From NCBI GenBank assembly GCA_023251335.1, contig JAHEZA010000026.1, positions 1-12,544 of the forward strand: DNA of 12,544 nucleotides, given 5' to 3'. Position numbers and translations under genes: made by a program. Shown in pieces: positions 6,694 through 12,544 of the stretch; position 1 is the stretch's first letter; every line of letters begins with the position of its first letter. Below the pieces are notes generated by a model, which saw only the letters and a list, made by a program, of their open reading frames with translations, had not been told where the DNA came from and did not search any database. Source of the stretch: Chitinophagaceae bacterium. Its GTDB lineage: Bacteria; Bacteroidota; Bacteroidia; Chitinophagales; Chitinophagaceae.

Positions 6694-6981
6694 TTAAAGT
6701 TTCATATAACTTTGTAACGCCTTCACATAATTCTCAAAAGCGTCGATACCTTGCTGAGTGATTTTACAAATTGTTTGAGGATAATTATTGTTAAACTGTT
6801 TTATAATTTCTATGTAGCCTGCTTCTTTCAATTTACTTATCTGTACACTCAGATTTCCTGAAGTTGCATTTGTTTTTTCTTTCAAAAAAGTAAACTCTGC
6901 TTCCTTTACGCTTATTAAAAGCGACATTACTGCCAGCCTTAGTTGTGAATGTAATATAGGATCGAGTTCTTTAAATTCCAT
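6694..6981 (-). CDS. Winged-helix transcriptional regulator (HTH_34-like, MarR/ArsR fold)
   Basis: A stand-alone DNA-binding domain of 95 residues. It begins EFKELDPILHSQLRLAVMSLL, typical for this Bacteroidota regulator group, then FLKEKTNATSGNLSVQISKLKEAGYIEI as the helix-turn-helix with its recognition helix, a wing (NNNYPQTICKIT), and a C-terminal helix (GIDAFENYVKALQSYM) that would serve dimerisation. No metal-binding Cys pair is seen. The ATG at 6981 is chosen; a TTG at 6996 would add five residues but lies before the normal family start. It is the last gene of the minus-strand cluster, behind a multi-pass membrane protein, a pairing often seen in this phylum. It may control its own cluster; the target is unknown. 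Confidence 0.85.
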   Translation of the reverse strand: MEFKELDPILHSQLRLAVMSLLISVKEAEFTFLKEKTNATSGNLSVQISKLKEAGYIEIIKQFNNNYPQTICKITQQGIDAFENYVKALQSYMKL

Positions 6982-6999
6982 TATGCTTATTTGCAATAT

Positions 7000-7056
7000 T
7001 CATGTAAATAAAATCTTTTCCTGAATTAATCTTTGACAGGATATATTTTCTTTCAT
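7000..7056 (-). CDS. Possible 18-residue small frame between membrane protein and regulator
   Basis: An ATG lies one nucleotide after the membrane-protein stop (TAA-C-ATG), the same close stop-start spacing as between the upstream remnant and that membrane protein. The frame is 18 codons (MKENISCQRLIQEKILFT) and ends in TGA. It has no recognisable features and may be chance; I list it because of the coupling-like spacing. Confidence 0.15.
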   Translation of the reverse strand: MKENISCQRLIQEKILFT

Positions 7057-7057
7057 G

Positions 7058-7642
7058 TTAATTTTCTTTTTTAAAAATTTGTTTTAAAATATATCCCGGA
7101 ATGATCCAGGCGACGATAACTGCTGCGGCAATAAATAAAGATTGATATTCTGAAGCAACGAAAGATGAAAAAAAAGAAAACACCCAGCAACAAACACCAC
7201 CGATTATCAAAGGCCTGAATTTTAAAATAATGCCTGATAAAAACGTGGGCATACCATACATTACTAATATAAGCGGATAAATTATTTCATAATACTTCAG
7301 GTAGATACTAATAAAAATTACCAGTACCGTACAAATAAAAAACGCCAACCACACAAATCTGTTTATCTCGCCGGTATAGGTTTTCACTGTTATTAATTTT
7401 TTCTGTTTCCTGAAATAGAAAAATTGAAAGATTAGGAATATCCACGTGGCATACCAGATGTAGTACGAATTGGCATAATTGAAAAAATACAAGCTGACAA
7501 ACTGAACGATACAACAAACCAAAATTAGCCAACCCCATAATAAATATGAAGTCCCCGTTTCGCCTATCCTGCCTTTCGCCTTATTGATCATTGAGGTAAT
7601 CAATTCAAAGCTTTCTTTTTCCGATAGTTGCTTTTCTTCCAT
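7058..7642 (-). CDS. Multi-pass membrane protein of unknown function paired with a wHTH regulator
   Basis: 194 residues, no signal peptide. The N-terminal 30 residues are soluble (EKQLSEKESFELITSMINKAKGRIGETG), followed by about six hydrophobic helices near 33-53, 60-76, 95-115, 119-137, 143-163 and 168-186, and a basic end (KQIFKKEN). The ESFxLIxxMI-K start and the order 'membrane protein then small winged-helix regulator' recur in Bacteroidota genomes, and the group has no settled function. The ATG follows the stop of a truncated paralogue by one nucleotide (TAA-T-ATG), which suggests translational coupling in the ancestral pair. The membrane protein may hold or tune the regulator, but nothing in the sequence proves this. 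Confidence 0.8.
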   Translation of the reverse strand: MEEKQLSEKESFELITSMINKAKGRIGETGTSYLLWGWLILVCCIVQFVSLYFFNYANSYYIWYATWIFLIFQFFYFRKQKKLITVKTYTGEINRFVWLAFFICTVLVIFISIYLKYYEIIYPLILVMYGMPTFLSGIILKFRPLIIGGVCCWVFSFFSSFVASEYQSLFIAAAVIVAWIIPGYILKQIFKKEN

Positions 7643-7643
7643 A

Positions 7644-7739
7644 TTACTTTTCTTTTTTGAATTTTTGATGTAGAAGATGGTCCGGAATGATCCATGCTGT
7701 TACCGCGCTTGCAATGAGCAGAAATTGATCATCATAATT
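7644..7739 (-). pseudogene. C-terminal remnant of a second copy of the membrane protein
   Basis: Between the 213-residue gene and the intact membrane protein, the minus strand reads 31 codons and a TAA that match the last helix and tail of the intact copy: ...TAWIIPDHLLHQKFKKEK against ...VAWIIPGYILKQIFKKEN, about 12 of 30 positions identical. The 13-mer CCGGAATGATCCA (plus-strand sense) is shared exactly at 7682-7694 and 7096-7108. The frame has no start codon of its own, and its upstream end runs into the 3' end of the 213-residue gene in another frame. This fits a tandem pair whose first member lost everything but its C-terminus. Confidence 0.7.
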
Positions 7740-7749
7740 GCATAAAAAA

Positions 7750-8391
7750 TTATTTGTATTGTGAAAGAAAATATTCTAAACTTGTTTTTCCCCAGTTTGG
7801 AGAAACATCAGACTCCGGCTTAAAATTGTCAAACAAGGTTTTTGCTTTATCGAATAATACTTTTGCAGCATCTTTGCCCCCGCCATATTGTTCCGGAGTA
7901 AAAAATTTAGATTGGGCTTCAAATAAAACAGGGCGTGGATTAGTAGGATCAAGCGATTCCGACTTTTGAATATTATCACTTATTAAAGCGCCATAAGTCA
8001 TATAACGACTTTGAGGGTCTACAGTCATTTGAATAGTTGCAATCATTGCTTTAATAACATCAGTTTCTGAATTTTCTTTTCCTAAAATGGCTTCGGCTTT
8101 TGTAATTTGAGCATTTGCTTTATCTGCAATTGCATCTTTTTTTGAATTGTCCTGTTCACTTAACCCCTCAGATGCATAGCAATAGGCCGCGTAATAATAA
8201 GGCAGCCATTGTGTTTTTTCGGCATCGCCAATCCTTATGAAATTATTGGCAAGTTCGTCGAAATTGCCTTTGGTCATTAGCGAATCAAGTTGAGCGATAT
8301 TCGCTTTCATGGCGCTTTCGTATTTTTCGCTTTGTGCATAAGCGAAAGCGGCAGCGCATAAAAGAACTGCCATTAAAACTGTCTTTTTCAT
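7750..8391 (-). CDS. Secreted (periplasmic) helical protein of unknown function, 213 residues
   Basis: Residues 1-20 are a classical signal peptide (MKKTVLMAVLLCAAAFAYAQ). The mature part is mostly helical and rich in Ala and charged residues, with a TPR-like run: LDSLMTKGNFDELANNFIRIGDAEKTQWLPYYYAAYCY, then helices around ADKANAQITKAEAILG and LFDKAKTLFDNF. No catalytic motif is seen. It starts 93 nt after the TonB-dependent receptor stop, with no terminator between them, so the two are probably co-transcribed, and it may assist the receptor in the periplasm. That role is an inference from position. The stop overlaps the edge of the membrane-protein remnant region. Confidence 0.85.
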   Translation of the reverse strand: MKKTVLMAVLLCAAAFAYAQSEKYESAMKANIAQLDSLMTKGNFDELANNFIRIGDAEKTQWLPYYYAAYCYASEGLSEQDNSKKDAIADKANAQITKAEAILGKENSETDVIKAMIATIQMTVDPQSRYMTYGALISDNIQKSESLDPTNPRPVLFEAQSKFFTPEQYGGGKDAAKVLFDKAKTLFDNFKPESDVSPNWGKTSLEYFLSQYK

Positions 8392-8456
8392 TTTGTTTGT
8401 TTTTATTAGTTTAAGAATTATTGATTATTTTTTAGGTTTTTATATTCTTTTCGGCT

Positions 8457-8484
8457 TTTAGCATTCAGCCTTTAGCCTTCAGCA
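8457..8484. repeat. Two tandem 14-bp units
   Basis: TTTAGCATTCAGCC (8457-8470) is followed directly by TTTAGCCTTCAGCA (8471-8484), 12 of 14 identical, ending at the base before the receptor's stop codon. Similar low-complexity 'TTAGC-TTCAGC' strings occur between genes in some Bacteroidota; here it is only two units long. Confidence 0.6.
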
Positions 8485-10743
8485 TCATAAGTGATTATTA
8501 ATATCATCTTGTGTTCGATCTATTCCAAAACTCACAAAATAGCCCAGATAAAAAAATCTTTTTGACGCTGGCGTAACCGGCAATTTATTTTGACCATCTA
8601 CCGAATAGTTGTAATTGTAAATATTGTTAAACCCTAAAACATTAGTGACGGACAAAACGATAACCGAGAATGATTTTGCATTTACCTTACCAATTGATGG
8701 CAAATAGTTTACACTAAGACTCAAGTTGTTATAATTTTTGGTTCTTCCCTGGTCGAGTAAATTATATTTATTTTGCGAAAAATCATATACTATATTGTAA
8801 TAAGGGCGTCCGGTCGCAAAAGTATAAGAAGCATTAAACTGTGTCTTGATTGGAGTAACAAATTTTTTAACTACTAATGAAGCGGTGTGCCTGGCTACAA
8901 AGGACGGTTCCATTTTGGACGGATAATTTAAAAAATCGCGCCTGGTATCTATGTAAGAATAGGAAATCCAGTAATCCAGATTTTTAATTGTTTTCTTATC
9001 GCGCCAGAAAAATTCAATCCCTTTGGCATCTCCAAATCCGCTGTTATCAATTGCTTTAAAAGTTTCATTATTAGCATTGGTTGTCTTAATAAGATCGGCA
9101 TACTTCTTATAATATAACTCTGTGCGAAAGGTTCGCTGGCTGGTGATCTTTTGGTATTGAGCAATGTAATGAGTTGCTTTTTGGAAGTGCAATGCGTTTA
9201 TCGACGGCAAATAGTTGTTGTTGGGATCCTGGTAAAAAATTCCGTAAGCAACGGAAGCCTGGCTTTTGTCGTGAAATTTGTAAGCAAATGATAAGCGCGG
9301 GGCGATATCTGATTTATCCAGCAATTTAGAATGTTCGGCACGTACGCCTACTCTTGCGGCAATATTATTACTAAGATAAACGTCCGCTTCGCCAAAGGCT
9401 GCTACAATATTTTCCTTTATTTTTTCAGGATAGCTGATTCCATCGTACTGATGATAAGTGGCGCTTTGAGTCGTATTATTGTTCTCGCCACCCAAACGAA
9501 TTGAACTCAGATTTTTAATATTCTTTTCAAAAACCAGTTTTGTATTTATATACTGCCCCTTGTTGGTAAGATTAAAATTTTTATATGCATAAAGTGGATC
9601 GTCATTTATTTCTTGTTTTTCATTGTCCTGGTTTTGTAGTTCATTCCTGATGCTGTCTTTATTGGTACTGTACGATGCGCCTACATTTACTTTCCATCCT
9701 TTCCCTAAATATTCTTTCCACGAAAGATTATGATACATATTGAAATTCCTTAACCCGAAAGCATCTTTCAACATTAGCGAATCTATATCCTGCCTTTTAT
9801 ATCCTACGTTAGTTGTGCTGAAATAGCCATAATATTTCAACATTCCGGTGGAGGATGTTTTTATTCTGTAGTTGGCATCTGCTTCCTGTACCACAGGTAC
9901 TTTAAAGTAATCGAATTGTTGCCTGATCAAACCATAAACTAAAGAAAGATTGGTATAAGCATAAGTAACTCCCCAGGATGATTTTTTGTTTTTGGAAAGT
10001 TTTTGAATTCCTGCATTAGCACCGAGATAAGAAATTCCAAAATCGGCGGATGTTTTATCCGGGAGATCTATAGATTGCAATAAAAGTACAGATGAAAGTG
10101 CCTGACCGTATAACGCCGAATAACCTCCTGAACTGAAAATAGTGCCTTTAAATAAAAATGGATTAAATCTTCCGCGCGTGGCTTGTCCGGGTTCCGTGCT
10201 GTAGTAAAAATTATTAACGAGTGATCCATCAATATAATATTTTGTTTCATCGGCCGTGCCTCCCCGAACGAACAATCCGTCTTGCTCTCCAATTTGTTGT
10301 GTGCCTGGTATTGTTTTTAGTGCAGAAGTAATATCACCATTGGCACTTGCGGTGGTTACAATATCAATCGGGTTCAAAGCGGTAGCCCGTTTTGCATCGC
10401 TCGCCTCAAATGTGCCTGCACTTATTACAACTGCTCTCAGTTCTGTGATGGATTCTTTCAACTCTATTGTTAAACTTATTGGCACGCCACTAATATTTAT
10501 TTTTTCTTCAAACGGTTTGTATCCCGTTGAGGTGGCTGTTATAATTTGTTCTCCCTTTTCTGTACTGGTAAACGAATAATTTCCTAATGAATCGGTAGTT
10601 GCACCATCATAAGAATCTTTTAATGCGATGCTAACTCCTGCAAGGGGGCTTTTCTTATTGTCAATTACTTTCCCGCTTACTTTTGTTTGTGCTATCCCAC
10701 GAACACTTATTAAAAGAAAAGAAAAAAGCAGGATCTTACACAC
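8485..10743 (-). CDS. TonB-dependent outer-membrane receptor with N-terminal carboxypeptidase-regulatory-like domain
   Basis: An outer-membrane active-transport channel driven by TonB-ExbBD; the substrate is unknown. Residues 1-19 are a signal peptide (CKILLFSFLLISVRGIAQ). Residues about 20-105 form the beta-sandwich regulatory-like domain typical of Bacteroidota receptors (VSGKVIDNKKSPLAGVSIAL, DSLGNYSFTS, ITATSTGYKPFEE). The plug is at about 120-230, with SALKTIPGTQ, DGLFVRGGTADETKYYIDG and SSGGYSALYGQALSSVLLLQ. The rest is the beta-barrel, ending at YLGYFVSFGID plus a ten-residue hydrophilic tail. No SusD-like gene adjoins it, so this is not a SusCD pair. The start is GTG: the codon two upstream is TAA and no ATG would keep the signal peptide. 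A near-consensus promoter lies just upstream, giving a very short leader. Confidence 0.93.
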   Translation of the reverse strand: MCKILLFSFLLISVRGIAQTKVSGKVIDNKKSPLAGVSIALKDSYDGATTDSLGNYSFTSTEKGEQIITATSTGYKPFEEKINISGVPISLTIELKESITELRAVVISAGTFEASDAKRATALNPIDIVTTASANGDITSALKTIPGTQQIGEQDGLFVRGGTADETKYYIDGSLVNNFYYSTEPGQATRGRFNPFLFKGTIFSSGGYSALYGQALSSVLLLQSIDLPDKTSADFGISYLGANAGIQKLSKNKKSSWGVTYAYTNLSLVYGLIRQQFDYFKVPVVQEADANYRIKTSSTGMLKYYGYFSTTNVGYKRQDIDSLMLKDAFGLRNFNMYHNLSWKEYLGKGWKVNVGASYSTNKDSIRNELQNQDNEKQEINDDPLYAYKNFNLTNKGQYINTKLVFEKNIKNLSSIRLGGENNNTTQSATYHQYDGISYPEKIKENIVAAFGEADVYLSNNIAARVGVRAEHSKLLDKSDIAPRLSFAYKFHDKSQASVAYGIFYQDPNNNYLPSINALHFQKATHYIAQYQKITSQRTFRTELYYKKYADLIKTTNANNETFKAIDNSGFGDAKGIEFFWRDKKTIKNLDYWISYSYIDTRRDFLNYPSKMEPSFVARHTASLVVKKFVTPIKTQFNASYTFATGRPYYNIVYDFSQNKYNLLDQGRTKNYNNLSLSVNYLPSIGKVNAKSFSVIVLSVTNVLGFNNIYNYNYSVDGQNKLPVTPASKRFFYLGYFVSFGIDRTQDDINNHL

Positions 10744-10760
10744 CTTTTATAAATTTAGCA

Positions 10761-10791
10761 CAAAAATAAAGTAGTTTATTTTATAAACAAA
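10761..10791 (-). promoter_or_regulatory. Bacteroidota-type promoter of the TonB receptor
   Basis: On the minus strand TTTG (10791-10788), 19 bp, TATTTTTG (10768-10761) matches both boxes of the primary sigma-factor consensus with ideal spacing. Transcription should start near 10755, leaving a leader of only about 10-15 nt before the GTG. The -33 box is overlapped by the first of two AAATATTT palindromes (10790-10797 and 10802-10809, 12 bp apart), which could act as an AT-rich activating element or an operator. Confidence 0.7.
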
Positions 10792-10934
10792 ATATTTTTT
10801 TAAATATTTTTGGAAAATTTTATAAGCATTTTTTTCGGCTCAACTATTTGTTAATCAACAGCAAACAGATTAATATGTCATAAAAACCGGATGCCTGGTG
10901 GTATGTAAAATTTATCAACATCGAAGAAATTTAA

Positions 10935-10965
10935 TTTGTTTATCTGACTGCAATTTGTAATTTAG
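10935..10965 (+). promoter_or_regulatory. Possible promoter of a short RNA or radA leader
   Basis: TTTG (10935-10938), 19 bp, TAATTTAG (10958-10965): the -33 box is exact, the -7 box is one base off TAnnTTTG, and the spacing is ideal. Transcription would begin near 10970-10972, about 25 nt before the hairpin at 10994. Confidence 0.45.
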
Positions 10966-10969
10966 CAAT

Positions 10970-11025
10970 AGAATTTAATGGGTTAGTAAGTACAAAGAGC
11001 TGGTAGTAATACTGGCTCTTTTACT
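10970..11025 (+). ncRNA. Candidate short RNA of about 55 nt
   Basis: The stretch lies between a promoter-like site and an intrinsic terminator, with no open frame. The transcript would be a 25-nt single-stranded lead plus the terminator hairpin. It could instead be a leader in which the hairpin ends part of the transcription toward radA. The sequence alone does not decide this, and I know of no matching RNA family. Confidence 0.3.
10994..11022 (+). terminator. Intrinsic terminator in the receptor-radA gap
   Basis: AAAGAGC (10994-11000) pairs with GCTCTTT (11015-11021), and an inner AGTA/TACT can extend the fold. TTTTACTTTTG follows on the plus strand only. No plus-strand gene precedes it within the region, which is why it is paired here with the promoter-like site at 10935-10965. 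Confidence 0.55.
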
Positions 11026-11146
11026 TTTGTAGTAAACAAACTTATTTGACCGATTTTTATTTCGATTAATTTCTTCCTATTTTAAATTTCATTTTTCTTC
11101 TCTTGCTAATGATTGTTTAATTTCATTGCTTTCAAATAAATTTTAG

Positions 11147-12520
11147 ATGAGCAAAACAAAGACTGCTTTTTTTTGCAGCAATTGCGGACAGGAAAGCGCT
11201 AAGTGGGTAGGCAAGTGCCCTGCATGTAATGAGTGGAATACTTTTGTAGAAGAAGTAATAGTAAAGGGAAATGAAAAGCAGCCAAATGAATGGAAACAAT
11301 TTTCAGGAATTAGTAGCGGGGTGAAAACAATTTCCTTGCAGGACGTAGCAAGTGGAGAAGAAGAAAGAATTATTACGGTTGATGCAGAATTGAATCGCGT
11401 GCTTGGTGGCGGAATTGTTTTAGGAAGTATTGTATTGGTAGCGGGCGAACCTGGCATTGGCAAGTCAACGCTCTTTTTGCAGGCATCTTTACAATTAAAG
11501 AATATTATTACTCTTTATATAAGTGGCGAAGAAAGTGAGCAACAAATTAAAATGCGTGCTGACCGGTTACAAATAAGTAATGAAAATTTCTTCCTGCTTA
11601 CAGAAACCAACACGCAGTCTATTTTCAAAGAGATAAAAAAGTTAAAGCCGCAATTAGTAATAGTTGATTCTGTTCAAACACTTCAGTCGCCATATATTGA
11701 ATCTGCTCCCGGGAGTATATCCCAGATAAAAGAGAGCGCGTCCGAATTTCAACGCTTCGCAAAGGAAACCAATATTCCTGTTTTTCTAATTGGCCACATC
11801 ACCAAGGAAGGGAGCATAGCGGGTCCGAAAATTCTTGAGCACATGGTGGATACTGTTTTGCAATTTGAAGGCGACCGCCATTATGCGTACCGTATCTTGC
11901 GCACGTTAAAAAATCGTTTTGGTTCTACATCTGAATTGGGAATTTATGAAATGACCAGTGAAGGGATGAAAGAAGTTTCCAATCCTTCAGAAATTTTGAT
12001 CACACAAAAGGAAGAGCAATTAAGTGGCGTCGCTATCGCAGCTACAATGGAGGGGATACGTCCATTGTTAATTGAGGTACAAGCGTTGGTCACTCAAAGT
12101 GTATATGGAACACCGCAGAGAACCAATACGGGTTTTGATTTAAGAAGATTACAATTGTTGCTTGCGGTATTAGAGAAGCGTGGCGGTTTTCATTTCGGGG
12201 TTAAAGATGTGTTTATAAATATTGCCGGAGGGATAAAAGTAGAAGATCCTTCCATTGATCTGGCGGTTTTAAGCGCCTTACTTTCTTCGTACGAAGATAT
12301 ACCGTTGCCAATGCATCTTTGCTTTGCCGGCGAAGTGGGTTTGAGCGGAGAAATAAGAGCGGTGAACCGTATAGAGCAGCGCATAGCTGAAGCACAAAAA
12401 TTGGGATTTGAAAAAATAATTGTGAGTAAATACAATACCAAAGGTTTAGGTAAAAACAAATTCAGTATTGAAGTGGTGCCTTTGGGTAAAGTAGAAGAAC
12501 TGTATCAATATTTATTCTGA
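11147..12520 (+). CDS. radA: DNA repair protein RadA (RadA/Sms), branch-migration ATPase
   Basis: RadA is a cytoplasmic RecA-like ATPase that helps process recombination intermediates by driving branch migration with RecA. All family parts are present: a C4 zinc finger with Cys10, Cys13, Cys24 and Cys27 (FCSNCG ... CPACNEW); Walker A GEPGIGKST at 100-108; Walker B LVIVD ending at Asp174; the RadA-specific KNRFG motif at 255-259; and a C-terminal Lon-protease-like domain (about 275-457, with DLRRLQLLLAVLEKRGG and FAGEVGLSGEIRAVNRIEQR). At 457 residues it is the usual length and complete. The ATG start directly precedes the conserved zinc finger. It is separated from the receptor by the divergent region, and the window ends 24 nt after its stop. 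Confidence 0.97.
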   Translation: MSKTKTAFFCSNCGQESAKWVGKCPACNEWNTFVEEVIVKGNEKQPNEWKQFSGISSGVKTISLQDVASGEEERIITVDAELNRVLGGGIVLGSIVLVAGEPGIGKSTLFLQASLQLKNIITLYISGEESEQQIKMRADRLQISNENFFLLTETNTQSIFKEIKKLKPQLVIVDSVQTLQSPYIESAPGSISQIKESASEFQRFAKETNIPVFLIGHITKEGSIAGPKILEHMVDTVLQFEGDRHYAYRILRTLKNRFGSTSELGIYEMTSEGMKEVSNPSEILITQKEEQLSGVAIAATMEGIRPLLIEVQALVTQSVYGTPQRTNTGFDLRRLQLLLAVLEKRGGFHFGVKDVFINIAGGIKVEDPSIDLAVLSALLSSYEDIPLPMHLCFAGEVGLSGEIRAVNRIEQRIAEAQKLGFEKIIVSKYNTKGLGKNKFSIEVVPLGKVEELYQYLF

Positions 12521-12544
12521 AAGTGCCTCTTTAAATATGGCTTC

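Larger units (their letters stand above)
10792..11146. other. Divergent intergenic region between the TonB receptor and radA
   Basis: No coding frame of note is seen. From left to right it holds AT-rich sequence upstream of the receptor promoter, a plus-strand promoter-like pair at 10935-10965, a hairpin with T run at 10994-11022, and about 120 nt of AT-rich sequence before radA. For radA itself I see TTTG at 11044-11047 but only a poor -7 box after it (TAATTTCT at 11066-11073). Confidence 0.5.

Noticed and set aside
10256..10579. 107-residue plus-strand frame inside the TonB receptor
   Set aside because: It lies opposite the plug and regulatory-like domains, has no start context and resembles no protein family; a shadow frame.
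11143..12459. Minus-strand frames opposite radA
   Set aside because: They mirror the conserved zinc finger, Walker A and Lon-like regions; no independent support.

Overview
The window looks like a chromosomal segment of an AT-rich Bacteroidota, most likely a relative of the Chitinophagaceae. The reasons are a TonB-dependent receptor with an N-terminal carboxypeptidase-regulatory-like domain, a bacterial GH3-type acyl-amido synthetase, many secreted proteins whose signal peptides end in A-Q or S-Q, almost no Shine-Dalgarno sequences, and promoter-like sites of the Bacteroidota form (TTTG, about 19 bp, TAnnTTTG). The genus is an inference. I see no tRNA, rRNA, CRISPR array, intact insertion sequence or phage gene, and most of the window reads as ordinary core or semi-core chromosome.

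Layout. (1) 123-2045, plus strand: a secreted GH20 beta-N-acetylhexosaminidase closed by a clear intrinsic terminator. (2) 2275-4146, minus strand: a tight three-gene operon of a LysE-type exporter, a small secreted/membrane protein of unknown function, and the monofunctional peptidoglycan glycosyltransferase mtgA. The mtgA frame is cut by a TGA just before what looks like its natural C-terminal tail. (3) 4235-5761, minus strand: a GH3/ANL-type acyl-amido synthetase. (4) 5762-6218: a gene-poor stretch with short direct repeats, two minus-strand -7 motifs and an orphan plus-strand terminator. (5) 6219-6600, plus strand: a small conserved-looking protein whose first part seems to lie in another frame. 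(6) 6694-10743, minus strand: a TonB-dependent receptor with a near-perfect promoter and a GTG start, then a periplasmic protein, the C-terminal remnant of a multi-pass membrane protein, an intact paralogue of it, and a winged-helix regulator. (7) 10744-11146: a divergent intergenic region with a possible short RNA (promoter plus terminator). (8) 11147-12520, plus strand: radA, complete.

How the parts relate. GH20 and MtgA both act on the envelope or on amino-sugar polymers but are not co-transcribed. The TonB receptor and the periplasmic protein behind it probably share a transcript. The wHTH regulator plus its membrane protein is a recurring Bacteroidota pairing, and the truncated paralogue shows that this locus once held a tandem pair of membrane proteins. 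I found no clearly new multi-gene system. The best leads are four local oddities: the in-frame TGA in mtgA, the frame break at 6283-6290, the membrane-protein remnant at 7644-7739, and the possible short RNA at about 10970-11022.
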